A stretch of DNA of 64,000 bases from Acidobacteriota bacterium (GTDB lineage: Bacteria > Acidobacteriota > Aminicenantia > Aminicenantales > Saccharicenantaceae). Of the stretch, positions 33,939 through 42,898 are shown in pieces. Each line of letters starts with the position of its first letter. Position 1 is the first letter of the stretch. The stretch is from NCBI GenBank assembly GCA_039683095.1, contig JBDKSB010000001.1, forward strand, positions 450,567 through 514,566, written 5' to 3'. A program made the position numbers and the translations under genes. The notes beneath the pieces were generated by a model. The model made no database searches, was not told where the DNA came from, and was given only the letters and a program-made list of their open reading frames with translations.

Positions 33939-36056
33939 TCATTCGCCGATCGATACCGCCACCAGGTACCAGGCGGCGTGGGGCAGCCACTGCTCGGCCC
34001 AGCGCCAATCGTCGTCCTTGCCGGTCTGGGCATAGCGCAGGCCGAAGTCGATGCCGTCGACGTCGCCGTCCGCGTATCCGCCCGTGACGCCGTTGCAGAT
34101 GCCGCCGGGCGCGTTCGTGTACTCGGGGGAATCGAAGAACATGTAGGCGATATTGTTGCGGCCGTGGCCTTGGAGCATGCAGGCGTCATAAGGATTGAGC
34201 CCCAGGATCCAGTCGAGCTGGGCCCGGCCGAAGGCGCGCAGGCGGCCGGCGAAGCCCGGGCTGCCGACAGGGCCGGCGGGCGGCTTCACTCCGGGCGGAC
34301 CGGCCTCCCCGGCCGTCCCGTCGAGCCCGGCCGCGGAGAGCGATCGGGCCGCCAGGCCCGCGGCCGCGGCCATCGACCCGAGACGGGCGTTCTCGCCCTG
34401 CCACCAGGGCGCGGTTTCGGTGTCGTGGGGGAAGAAGAAGGCCGACCGGCGGCTGGCCGCCCCATCTTTCGACTGGACGAGCTGGCGGCTGTAGCCGAAG
34501 GGGTTGGCGACCTCGCCGCTGATAGCCAGCTCGAAGGCCAGGGACTTGCGGACGGCCTCGAGCGCCCGGGCCCGGGCCGGCCCGTCCGCGACTTCCGCGT
34601 AGGCGACGAGCGCGACGACGGGCAGGCCGGCGTCGACGGGGTGGAAGAAGGGGCGGTCGCCTCCCGGGCCGTCGGCCCGCCAGTAGTTCTCGTAAGCCGC
34701 CCCGCCGCGGCTTGTCCAGGACGTCGATCGCGCCTCGAGCGAGGCCGCGCGCCGGTCCGCGGCCTCCATGTAGACGGGCTTTCGCGTGGTCCGGTAGAGC
34801 TCGACGGCCGCGACGAGAGCGCAATAATCGTCGACGATGTTCTCCCGGCCGTCGTTCGTGAACGTCAGGTTGTTCTTCTCGAGGAAGGCGAAGGCGTCCT
34901 CGGCCGCCTTCAGGTAATCGGTCGCCGCGAAGTCGCCTTCGCCCCGGCTCATCCCGTAGCCCTCGCTCCCGGGGGCCCCGGCCGGTCCGCCGCGCGCCGC
35001 GGCCATGGCCAGGGCGGCGATGCCCAGGCCCGCGCCTTCCCGGTAGCCGGCCTCGTACGCGGCGTCGCCCGCGATCCGCTCCCGCCCGTAGTCGCGGAAC
35101 TTGTCCTTGGTATCCGGCGTCAGGATGATGTGCCGTCCGGCCTTTGGGGCGATGCGGCGATCTTCCGGCTTCTTCTCCGGGCCGCGCCCGGAGACAGTGA
35201 TGTAAAAAGACCCGCGCGGGTCCTTGACGCGGACGAGGTAGTCGGCGCCGAAGAGGGCCTCGTCGAGCAGGCGCTTCCGGTATTGCCTGAGGGCCGGGCC
35301 GTCGCGCCGCTCGATCTCTCGCAGGGCCGTGAACAGGCCCCAGGCGGCGAGCGAGATCTGCTGGGGATTGAAATAGGTCGAATACGACAAGTGCGAAAGG
35401 TGCTTGCCGTAGTCGCCGGTCGCGTCGAACCAGCCGCCGTGGACGTCGACGACGCCGGGCCGGCCTTCGAACGTCATGGTCCGGTCGGCCTTGTCCCAGA
35501 GGCCGGACGAGCGCTGGCCCTTGAAGTAATAGAGGACGTCGGACAGGGTGCTGAGGGTGAGGGCGTTCTTCCGGACGAGGATGGGCTGGGAGCGGAGGAG
35601 GGGAGCGGGATCGGGAAAGGAGGAAGCGGCCCGTGACGGATCGGCCGAGGCGCCCGCCCGGTTCGCGCCGCCGGCGACCTCGATAATATATGCGCCTTCC
35701 GCCGTGACCGCGCTCCAATCGACCGTCCAGAAGTCCCAGCCCTTCCACTTGGCGACGGGCCCGGCATGGACGGGCAGGCCGCTGAGGACGGTCTCGCCGC
35801 CGGGGAAGCTCCTGACCGTGAACGAGGCGAACGAATCGCCGTCGCTGCCCTGGATGACGGCTTTCTTGGCCCCGCCGGGCTCATAGCCGACCTGATTGAC
35901 CAGGATGCGGGCGGCGGGCGGCGGGACCTGGGCCTGAGCCGGGCGGCCGGCTTTGCCCGGGTCCCCCGACGGGCTCGAACCGCAGCGGGCCAGGCCAAGA
36001 CAGAAGAGAGAGCAGAGAGCCAAAGACAGGGGCGTTCTCTTGAGTGCCGGAGGCAT
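33939..36056 (-). CDS. GH9-family glycoside hydrolase lipoprotein
   Basis: A 705-residue lipoprotein (lipobox LARC, Cys25). An N-terminal Ig-like CelD_N domain (ILVNQVGYEPGGAKKAVI through IIEVAGG, about 48-130) precedes the (alpha/alpha)6 GH9 barrel. The nucleophile segment GGWFDATGDYGKH is near residue 205, and the late region has WQGENARLG, ILGLNPYDACMLQGHG and WAEQWLPHAAWYL, whose Glu is the probable acid. A strong ribosome site (TTAGGAGGG) precedes the ATG. Likely an endoglucanase- or exo-glucosaminidase-like enzyme for periplasmic beta-glycan breakdown; the family is secure, the substrate is not. Confidence 0.93.
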   Translation of the reverse strand: MPPALKRTPLSLALCSLFCLGLARCGSSPSGDPGKAGRPAQAQVPPPAARILVNQVGYEPGGAKKAVIQGSDGDSFASFTVRSFPGGETVLSGLPVHAGPVAKWKGWDFWTVDWSAVTAEGAYIIEVAGGANRAGASADPSRAASSFPDPAPLLRSQPILVRKNALTLSTLSDVLYYFKGQRSSGLWDKADRTMTFEGRPGVVDVHGGWFDATGDYGKHLSHLSYSTYFNPQQISLAAWGLFTALREIERRDGPALRQYRKRLLDEALFGADYLVRVKDPRGSFYITVSGRGPEKKPEDRRIAPKAGRHIILTPDTKDKFRDYGRERIAGDAAYEAGYREGAGLGIAALAMAAARGGPAGAPGSEGYGMSRGEGDFAATDYLKAAEDAFAFLEKNNLTFTNDGRENIVDDYCALVAAVELYRTTRKPVYMEAADRRAASLEARSTSWTSRGGAAYENYWRADGPGGDRPFFHPVDAGLPVVALVAYAEVADGPARARALEAVRKSLAFELAISGEVANPFGYSRQLVQSKDGAASRRSAFFFPHDTETAPWWQGENARLGSMAAAAGLAARSLSAAGLDGTAGEAGPPGVKPPAGPVGSPGFAGRLRAFGRAQLDWILGLNPYDACMLQGHGRNNIAYMFFDSPEYTNAPGGICNGVTGGYADGDVDGIDFGLRYAQTGKDDDWRWAEQWLPHAAWYLVAVSIGE

Positions 36057-36127
36057 CGGACCCTCCTAAGGCAAGGTTGCGGCCCGACGGGGCCGAGCTC
36101 ATTCTACACTAACCCGGGAGGAACGGA

Positions 36128-37594
36128 TCAATGCGATTCCCGCCCCCCTGTTTTCCCTGCTTCGAACAAGGTCCAGGGTTGGGCTTTCATGTCCTTCAGA
36201 TACGGCTTCTGCCAGGCGAACTCGGGATGCTTGGCCAGGAAATCAGCCGCGATGAAGTCCCTCCCGCACGGATGGCCCATGTGGGCCCAGATCTTCATCT
36301 CTTTGACCAGGGCCGTCGATGTCACCTTGCCCTGGACCGAGCCGGCCGGCGAGAACGGGGCCCAGCTGAACTCGGGGGTGCCCTTGGGATCCTCGTCGAC
36401 GTGGCCGCAGAGAACGTTGCTGTTGGATCCCGTCCGGCCGGTCGCCAGGTCGACATGGTCCGCCTCGAAGAGCTTGCCGTCCTCGACGTCGATGTAGCCC
36501 CTGTATTCGGCCATCAGCTGCTCCCAGCGGGCCTTCCGGACGAGCACGGACTGCCCTTTGTTCGACGGATCGAAGGTGGTCTCCTCGGCGACGACCTTCT
36601 CGTCGCCGGGGAAGTTCGAGCCGACGAAATAGCCGTCCCTGGTCCGCCAGAGCCTCTGGTTCTTCAAGCCCAGCTCGTACTTGGCGATCTCGCCCGTCTT
36701 GGTGTCGCCGACGAGCCAGTCGTTGGCGTAGGCGCCGTTGCTGTCGGCGCTCATGATCCGGACGAAATCGTTGATCGAGGCCGCGTACTGGGCCGCCTTC
36801 CGGGCCCTCATGAACTCGGGCGTTCCTCCTTCGCGGAAGCCCTTGAACGTGCCCATGGTCGTCTCCGTGTAGACGAGCCCGGCGCCGTTGACGACGAAGT
36901 CGTCGCCGCTGTGGATGGCCCCGGGCAGGCAGTCCATCAGGATGCGCCGGCCCGAGGCCGGGACGATATCGGCGATGACGTTCCAGCGCGCCCCGACGGC
37001 GTAATCGACCCAGTTGTTGTGGCCGATGACGATGCCGCCTCCCTCGGTCCAGCTGCCCGTGGCGATGAAGGCGCTGCAGTAGCCGGGGGCCTTGTTGTCG
37101 CCGGCGCCCGCCTCAGCCTGGCCGTCGAGGTAGGGGACGTAGTACCAGGCCAGCTCGATCCAGCCGTTGAGGGCGGTGATGTCGGTCCGGTCATACGCGG
37201 AGCGGGGGAGGCGGGCTTTCAGTCCCGCGGCGATGCCCTCGATCTCCGCCTGATATTCCGGCTCCAGCTTGGGCCAGAACATCCGCTCGGCCGAGGCCCT
37301 GAAGAAGGCCCAGTCCCGCCTGGTCGAGCCCTGGAGGAAATGGGCCAGCGTTTTCAGCAGGTCGTCGATCTCCGGAGCCAGCAGCCAGCCGTGCTGGAAG
37401 CCGATCTGCCGCGGCGTGCCCTCGAGATGGATGTTGATCCAGCCGTTGGTGTCGGCGCGCGAGGCCCCGGCCAGCTCGGCCGGGGCGGCCGGCCCGGCCT
37501 CCTTCTTCGCGCAGGCGCAGGTGAGGGCCAGGAAACCGCAGAGCGTGACCAGGATGACGGCCGCGCCGGTCCGTGCACGGGTCTTTGATCGCAT
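36128..37594 (-). CDS. C45/phospholipase B-like Ntn-hydrolase lipoprotein
   Basis: A 488-residue exported protein, probably a lipoprotein (LALTCAC near residues 23-28). The motif GYCSAFIATG (Cys near 173), followed by IVIGHNNWVDYA, matches the self-processing N-terminal-nucleophile hydrolase fold of the C45/phospholipase B-like family; the Cys would become the nucleophile after cleavage. The segment GTPRQIGFQHGWLLAPEI near the start is also typical. Substrates in the family range from acyl-CoA/penicillin precursors to phospholipids, so the reaction here is unknown. Promoter at 37681. Confidence 0.82.
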   Translation of the reverse strand: MRSKTRARTGAAVILVTLCGFLALTCACAKKEAGPAAPAELAGASRADTNGWINIHLEGTPRQIGFQHGWLLAPEIDDLLKTLAHFLQGSTRRDWAFFRASAERMFWPKLEPEYQAEIEGIAAGLKARLPRSAYDRTDITALNGWIELAWYYVPYLDGQAEAGAGDNKAPGYCSAFIATGSWTEGGGIVIGHNNWVDYAVGARWNVIADIVPASGRRILMDCLPGAIHSGDDFVVNGAGLVYTETTMGTFKGFREGGTPEFMRARKAAQYAASINDFVRIMSADSNGAYANDWLVGDTKTGEIAKYELGLKNQRLWRTRDGYFVGSNFPGDEKVVAEETTFDPSNKGQSVLVRKARWEQLMAEYRGYIDVEDGKLFEADHVDLATGRTGSNSNVLCGHVDEDPKGTPEFSWAPFSPAGSVQGKVTSTALVKEMKIWAHMGHPCGRDFIAADFLAKHPEFAWQKPYLKDMKAQPWTLFEAGKTGGRESH

Positions 37595-37680
37595 GGATGA
37601 CTCCTTCCGGCCCCCGCATCTCTCCGTCCCGCCGTGCCGGCGGAGGGCGGGCGAGGCGGGCGGCGTCGATGACGGGGCCG

Positions 37681-37709
37681 AGGATACAACGGCCCGGGCG
37701 ATTATTCAA
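37681..37709 (-). promoter_or_regulatory. Promoter of the Ntn-hydrolase gene
   Basis: On the minus strand, TTGAAT (37709-37704), 17 bp, TATCCT (37686-37681). It diverges from the promoter at 37741. Confidence 0.6.
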
Positions 37710-37740
37710 GCCGCCCGATCGACGTCCCGTTGGGGCGAAC

Positions 37741-37770
37741 TTGCCAAGGCCGGGGCCGCTCGTTTACAAT
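37741..37770 (+). promoter_or_regulatory. Promoter of the duplicated-Cys-domain gene
   Basis: TTGCCA (37741-37746), 18 bp, TACAAT (37765-37770). A GAGGAAAGGA ribosome site precedes the ATG at 37803. Confidence 0.6.
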
Positions 37771-37802
37771 GGCCCGGCGCGCAGGCGAGGAAAGGAACGC
37801 CG

Positions 37803-38696
37803 ATGAGGGGAGCTCCGAAGTTCCGGCCCGGGGATCGCGTCACCGTGCGTCCCCTCGGGGAGATCCTTCGGACCCTCGACGGGACCGGGGCTCTCGAAGG
37901 CCTGCCGTTCCTGCCCGAGATGGTGAAGTACTGCGGCCGCACCTTCACGGTCCGCCGCCGCGTCGAGAAGCTCATCCAGGAAGGCGTCGGGTCGAGCCTG
38001 CGGCGCATCAGGAACGCCGTGCTGCTCGAGGACACGATCTGTGACGGCCGGGCCCACGGCGATTGCCGGAGGGCTTGCTTCCCCTTGTGGAAGACCGCCT
38101 GGCTCGCGGGCCCCGGCCTCCCGCCCGCCGGCCGGCCTGCGGCGTCCCCGGCGCCGGCCTCGCTCCCGTCCCGCCGGGGCTGCCAAGTCACGGACCTGAT
38201 GAGGGCGACGACACCGCTCCGGGTCTGGGATCCTATCCGCTATATCCTCGACGTCACGTCACGGACCTATTCGCTCCGGGAATATGCCGCTTATGTCCTG
38301 GGCGCCCTATATCGCAAGACGGTCAAGCGCCTGGCCGGCACCGGCCGGAAGGCCGCGGCCCCGGCCGAAGCTTTCCTTCCCGGCGATTTGGGCCTGCGGC
38401 CGGGCGATATCGTCGAAGTGAGGTCCGCCGCCGAGATCCGGGCCACGCTCGACGCCGAAGGCAAGTGCCGGGGCCTCTATTTCATGCCCGGCATGTGGGC
38501 CCACTGCGGCCGCCGCTTTCGGGTCCTCCACCCGGTCGAGCGGATGATGAGCGAAAGGACCGGGGAGATGCGGGCCCTGAGCCGGACCGTCATCCTCGAG
38601 GGGGTGACGTGCGACGGCAAGGCCAACGGCGGCTGCCAGCGGGGATGCCTGGCCTTCTGGAAGGACGCCTGGCTGCGGCGCTGCGGGGAGGAGTGA
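37803..38696 (+). CDS. Protein with a duplicated four-cysteine domain, function unknown
   Basis: A 297-residue cytoplasmic protein with two homologous domains (about residues 5-100 and 195-294). Both follow one pattern: RPGDxVxVR, EIxxTLD, GLxFxPxM, CGRxFxV, VExxxxE, LExxxCDG, then CxRxC and WKxAWL. Each repeat thus has four invariant Cys, at CGR, CDG and CxRxC, a good metal- or iron-sulfur-binding set. The linker between the repeats contains VWDPIRYILDVTSRTYSLREYAAYV. I do not recognise an established family function. It has its own promoter and neighbours the EPS locus end-to-end. Confidence is high for a real gene, low for function. Confidence 0.85.
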   Translation: MRGAPKFRPGDRVTVRPLGEILRTLDGTGALEGLPFLPEMVKYCGRTFTVRRRVEKLIQEGVGSSLRRIRNAVLLEDTICDGRAHGDCRRACFPLWKTAWLAGPGLPPAGRPAASPAPASLPSRRGCQVTDLMRATTPLRVWDPIRYILDVTSRTYSLREYAAYVLGALYRKTVKRLAGTGRKAAAPAEAFLPGDLGLRPGDIVEVRSAAEIRATLDAEGKCRGLYFMPGMWAHCGRRFRVLHPVERMMSERTGEMRALSRTVILEGVTCDGKANGGCQRGCLAFWKDAWLRRCGEE

Positions 38697-38706
38697 GAGG
38701 GCCGGC

Positions 38707-39606
38707 CTAGGAAGAGAACGCCAGGATGTTCCGGATGGCCTTCTCCAGGGACATCCGTCGGGTCCAGGCTGCCTGGAGCCTGGGGATATCCGAGAGGTAG
38801 ACCGGATCCTGGACCCCGGGCTCGAGGTCGACGTACTCGGCCGGCACATCCCGGCCGGCGATCCGGCCGAACAATTCGGCGACCTGCTCGTTCCGGACCC
38901 CGGGCGCGACGATATTGTAGCGGCCGCCCCGGCCGCCGTGCGCGGCCTGGATGATCAGGTCCACGGCCTCTTCGATGGGGATGAGATAGGCGAGATGGCC
39001 CGCGTTGATGCGGACCGTCCTGCGTTCGAGCACGCCGGCCGCGAGCTGGCTGACGAGCTGAGAGGGATGCCCGCCGGCGGTCATGACCGAACAGAGCCGG
39101 AGGTGGAGGACCGCCGTGCCGGTCCCCTCGAACGCGGCCTCCAGATACTTCTCGGCCGCCAGCTTGGCGATCCCGTAGGGCGTCGAAGGGCGAGGCTCGG
39201 TCTCAGACGAGATCGGGCCGGCATTGAGATGGCCGTAGACCTTGAGGCTCGAGATGTTGGCCAGGGCGCGGGCCCCCGACCGGGCCAGCCAATCCCAGAA
39301 GCCCTCCAGGGCCCGGATGTTGCGGTCGATCTCGAAGGCCAGCTGCCCGGCCCTCGAAAGCTCCCTCCGGACCTCCCAGTGGGCGTTGATCGCCAGATCC
39401 GGCCGCGGCAGCCCGCGCAGGTCGTCGTCGCCGCGGACGCGCAGGGGCGTCGCCCGTCCCGGCCAGGGGATCCTCTTCGGGCGGTCGGGGTATCCTCCCA
39501 GAACGACGGGGACCACGTCCGCGCCGAGCTCCTCGAGGCGGGCCGTCAGCTCCGCGCCGAGCCGGCCGGTAGCCCCCGTGACCAGGACCGTCGAACCCGA
39601 GAGCAT
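38707..39606 (-). CDS. NAD-dependent epimerase/dehydratase (short-chain type)
   Basis: A 299-residue extended short-chain dehydrogenase fold. NAD-binding is GATGRLG (residues 11-17) and the catalytic set is SS...YGIAK (YxxxK, near residues 144-148), with the Ser in ISSLKVYG. The C-terminal half (sugar-nucleotide binding) includes LAYLIPIEEAVDLI. It most likely converts a nucleotide sugar for the exopolysaccharide. It is the last gene of the 49229-38707 operon, three bases after the preceding gene. The specific sugar cannot be predicted. Confidence 0.9.
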   Translation of the reverse strand: MLSGSTVLVTGATGRLGAELTARLEELGADVVPVVLGGYPDRPKRIPWPGRATPLRVRGDDDLRGLPRPDLAINAHWEVRRELSRAGQLAFEIDRNIRALEGFWDWLARSGARALANISSLKVYGHLNAGPISSETEPRPSTPYGIAKLAAEKYLEAAFEGTGTAVLHLRLCSVMTAGGHPSQLVSQLAAGVLERRTVRINAGHLAYLIPIEEAVDLIIQAAHGGRGGRYNIVAPGVRNEQVAELFGRIAGRDVPAEYVDLEPGVQDPVYLSDIPRLQAAWTRRMSLEKAIRNILAFSS

Positions 39607-39609
39607 CGG

Positions 39610-40608
39610 CTATTCCCAGGACTTGAGGACCTCTTCGGACAGCATCGCCTCCGGAGCGTAGGGCAGGCTCCGGAACCAGGCGATCGTGCGCGCCAGCCCT
39701 TCCTCGATCCCCACGCGGGGGGCGAATCCGAGAAGCGCCTTGAAGCGAGAATTGTCGCCCAGGTGGCGCAGGACGTCCCCGGGCCGGGCTGGGTGGAACT
39801 CGATGAACTTCCCGGGATCGAGCGAGAACGCCTGGCAGACAAGCTTGGCTATCTCGAGGACGGACGTCTCGACGCCCGTGCAGAAATTCAGCTGCTGCCC
39901 GCGGCAGGACTCGTTCGCGGCGACCGCCAGGATGGCCTGGGCCGCTTCTTCGACGTAGATGAAATCGCGGGTCTGGGACCCGGCGCCGAAGACGCCCAGG
40001 GGTTTCCTGTTCATCGCCCGGACGATCATCTTGGGGATCAGCTCGCCGCGCTGGCCCTGCCAGTGGGAATTAGGGCCGTACATATTGAACGGCCGGACGG
40101 TCGCCCACGGCAGCCCGTAGGTCCTTCCGTAGCTCGCGACGTACATGTCCTGGGCGACCTTGGCCGCGGCGTAGGGCGTTTCCGGGTTCAGGGGATGGCC
40201 CTCGTCCATGGGGATCCTCAGCGCCGTGCCGTAGACCTCGGACGAGGAGCAGTTCAGGAACAGGCCGACGCCGGCGCGGCGGGCGGCCTCGAGGCAGCTG
40301 ATCGTCCCGTCGACGATCACGTCGTTGACGGCCCGGGGATCCCTGATGGACTCGCGCAGGCAGAGCACGGCGAGATGGACGACGGTCCGGCATCCCTCGA
40401 AGGCTTTCTGTACGTCCCGGGCCTCCCGGATGTCGCCGCGGAGGACTTCCAGCCGGGGATGGCCGGCGACGGCCCGGAGGTGCGCTTCCTTGCCGTTCGA
40501 GAAATCGTCCAGGATCCGGACCTCGCGGCCCTGCTCGAGCAGGAGGCGGACAACGTGTGAGCCCAGGAATCCGGCTCCTCCCGTCACGGCGACTCTCTCG
40601 ACGGCCAT
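39610..40608 (-). CDS. NAD-dependent nucleotide-sugar epimerase (GalE/WbpP-like)
   Basis: A 332-residue extended SDR enzyme: NAD-binding TGGAGFLGSH (residues 9-18), catalytic Ser in CSSSEVYG and the YAAAK pair (YxxxK, near 147-151), then RPFNMYGPNSHWQG, common in UDP-sugar 4-epimerases and dehydratases. FIYVEEAAQAI is the conserved late motif. It supplies a nucleotide sugar in the EPS operon between the Wzc-like and second SDR genes. GalE-, WbpP- or RmlB-type activity are all possible. Confidence 0.92.
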   Translation of the reverse strand: MAVERVAVTGGAGFLGSHVVRLLLEQGREVRILDDFSNGKEAHLRAVAGHPRLEVLRGDIREARDVQKAFEGCRTVVHLAVLCLRESIRDPRAVNDVIVDGTISCLEAARRAGVGLFLNCSSSEVYGTALRIPMDEGHPLNPETPYAAAKVAQDMYVASYGRTYGLPWATVRPFNMYGPNSHWQGQRGELIPKMIVRAMNRKPLGVFGAGSQTRDFIYVEEAAQAILAVAANESCRGQQLNFCTGVETSVLEIAKLVCQAFSLDPGKFIEFHPARPGDVLRHLGDNSRFKALLGFAPRVGIEEGLARTIAWFRSLPYAPEAMLSEEVLKSWE

Positions 40609-40621
40609 GATGTCCTCTCGA

Positions 40622-42871
40622 TCAGCGGTAATATTTATAGTACTGCCTGGCGTAATAACCGTCCTGCTCGACGATGTTGACGCCGTTCAGGATGACGCCG
40701 AGGCTCTTGAGCCGGTGGGCATCGAGCTTCTGCTTCGCCTGCTTCAGGGCGTTGATGGGGGTCCGGCCGCCCCGGGCGACCAGGATGACGCCGTCGACGA
40801 GAGGGCCGAGGGCCAGGGCGTCGGACACCGCCAGCAGCGGCGGGGCGTCCATGAGGATATGATCGAAGTTCTGCTTGAGGACGGCCACGAGGTCGTCCAT
40901 CTTGCTGGAGTTCAGGAGCTCGATCGGGTTGTCGACCGCGGGACCGCTGGTGATGATGCTCAGGTTCGAGAAGCGCGTCGGACGGACGAAACCCGTATAG
41001 CCCGCGGGCGACGCCAGGAGCGTCGAAAGGCCCTCCCGGTTATCGATCCCGAAGATCTTGTGCTGCTTCGGCCGGCGCAGGTCGGAGTCGACGATGACGA
41101 CCCTCTTGCCGGCCTGGGCCAGGGTCACCCCCAGATTGGAGACCGTCGAGGACTTCCCCTCCCGCGCCAGGGCGCTGGTGAACAGGACCGACTTGATCCG
41201 GCCGGGCGGCGAGGAGACGAGCATGGTCGTCCGGATAGACCGGAAGTTCTCGGACTGGATCGAGCCCGGACTCTGGGAAACGATCAGCTCGATGCATTCG
41301 CCGTCCCCGCGGTCCTGCCGTTCCGGCAGGATGTTCTCGGCCAGGCGGCTCGACGGCCGCCCGTGATCCCACAGCTTCTCCCGGGAGTACGGCCTCGAGC
41401 CGTCCCGGCTCAGGAGCAGGTCCCCCAGCCGCCGGAACTCGGCCCGGGGCGACCGGGTCGCGATCTCGTGATCGAACGCCGGGATGACGCCGAGCGTCGG
41501 GAGGCCAGTGCTGGCGGCGATGTCACGCGATGTCTTGACTGATTGGTTCAGGAACTCGATGACGAAGGTCAGCCCGATCCCGCCCAGGATCCCGAAAGCG
41601 AGGCCGAGGGCCAGGTCCCGCCGCTTGTTCGGCGACGTCGGCCGGAGGGGCAGCGAGGCCCGGTCCACGATCCAGACGTTGCTCGACTTCGTCGATTCGA
41701 GCCGCGAGGTCATGTCGGTTTCGCTCTGCCGGGTGATGAGCGCGCTCAGCAGGCTCTTCTTGTTCTCGATCTCGGCCTTGAGGCTGTTATAGACGATGGA
41801 GTTGCTCTGGGCGCTGAAAGCCTGGGTCTTCTCCTTTTCGAGCAGCTGCTGCAGTGACTGTTCCTTCGCCAGGGCGGCCTGATAGTCGGAGAAGGCCGCC
41901 CCGATCATGTTCTCCCTCTCCTTTTGCAGGGCCGTGTTGATGGACTCCATCTCGGACTTCATCCGCACCATGTCGGGGTATTCCGGCCGGACCGTGGCCA
42001 GCTTGCGCGCATACTCCTGGCTGATCGTCGCGTACTGCTCCCGCAGCCTCTGGATGAGCGGGTTGTTCCGGGACGAGGGGATGTTCTCCAGCGTCCCGGC
42101 CTTGAGCAGGAGGTATTCGTCGTTCTTCTTCACCCGCTCGACCGTGGCCTGGGTCAGCTCGCGGCTGAACTCCGCGATCCGGCTGACCGTCGGGGTCTCC
42201 GCCTGGGTGAGGGGGAGGATGTCCTGCGCCGAGCCCATGGCATTGAGCTTCTTCTCGCTGTCCGTGAGGTCGTTCCGGACGGCGTCGATCTGGGAGTTCA
42301 GGAACTTTGAGGCTTCCTCCGTGGCCTGGAACCTCTGGCGGGCGACCATGGCGATATAGCCGTCGAACAGGGCGTTCAGGGTGTCGGACGCGAATTTCGG
42401 GTCGCTGTCGTCGAATTGGACCTCGACGATCCGGGTCCTCAAGAGGGGGGCGACCGCGATCCGGCTGATGAAATTATCGACCAGTTCTTCGCGGAAGAAC
42501 GGATCCTGGGGATCCACGGACTTCTTGCCCTTGCGCTCCCCGACGAAATGGGGGTTCTGGTAGAGCTTGAGCGTCTCGATCGTCTGGGCCGCCAGGGCGC
42601 GGCTCCGGAACAGCTTGGAGTGGCTTTCCAGGAAGCTGCCGGCGTCATAGCGCAAAACGTCCTCGAAGGGCAGGATATTGGGGTCGTTCTCGATCCAGAC
42701 CCGGCCGACCGCCGTGAAGACAGGCGCCCTCAGGAACGTATAGGCGGTCATCGCGGCCACGATGATCAGGGCCGTCGCGAAGGCCGTCCACTTCCACTTG
42801 AGGATGACGGCCAGGACGTGCTGGAGCGACGTCAGAAGGCCGCCCTTCCCCTCCGTTATCTGGTCTGTCAT
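40622..42871 (-). CDS. Polysaccharide co-polymerase fused to BY-kinase (Wzc-like)
   Basis: A 749-residue inner-membrane chain-length regulator. The N-terminal Wzz region has a helix at about 29-48, a periplasmic coiled coil (about 160-430) and a second helix (about 435-455). The cytoplasmic tyrosine kinase has Walker A (ALAREGKSS, near 571), Walker A' (VVIVDSDLRRP, near 594) and Walker B (ILMDAPP, near 668). The C-terminal tyrosine cluster YYARQYYKYYR is the expected autophosphorylation tail. It cooperates with the Wza-like protein to control EPS length and export. Confidence 0.95.
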   Translation of the reverse strand: MTDQITEGKGGLLTSLQHVLAVILKWKWTAFATALIIVAAMTAYTFLRAPVFTAVGRVWIENDPNILPFEDVLRYDAGSFLESHSKLFRSRALAAQTIETLKLYQNPHFVGERKGKKSVDPQDPFFREELVDNFISRIAVAPLLRTRIVEVQFDDSDPKFASDTLNALFDGYIAMVARQRFQATEEASKFLNSQIDAVRNDLTDSEKKLNAMGSAQDILPLTQAETPTVSRIAEFSRELTQATVERVKKNDEYLLLKAGTLENIPSSRNNPLIQRLREQYATISQEYARKLATVRPEYPDMVRMKSEMESINTALQKERENMIGAAFSDYQAALAKEQSLQQLLEKEKTQAFSAQSNSIVYNSLKAEIENKKSLLSALITRQSETDMTSRLESTKSSNVWIVDRASLPLRPTSPNKRRDLALGLAFGILGGIGLTFVIEFLNQSVKTSRDIAASTGLPTLGVIPAFDHEIATRSPRAEFRRLGDLLLSRDGSRPYSREKLWDHGRPSSRLAENILPERQDRGDGECIELIVSQSPGSIQSENFRSIRTTMLVSSPPGRIKSVLFTSALAREGKSSTVSNLGVTLAQAGKRVVIVDSDLRRPKQHKIFGIDNREGLSTLLASPAGYTGFVRPTRFSNLSIITSGPAVDNPIELLNSSKMDDLVAVLKQNFDHILMDAPPLLAVSDALALGPLVDGVILVARGGRTPINALKQAKQKLDAHRLKSLGVILNGVNIVEQDGYYARQYYKYYR

Positions 42872-42898
42872 GACAACCTCTTCAGGGACGGCCGGGGC

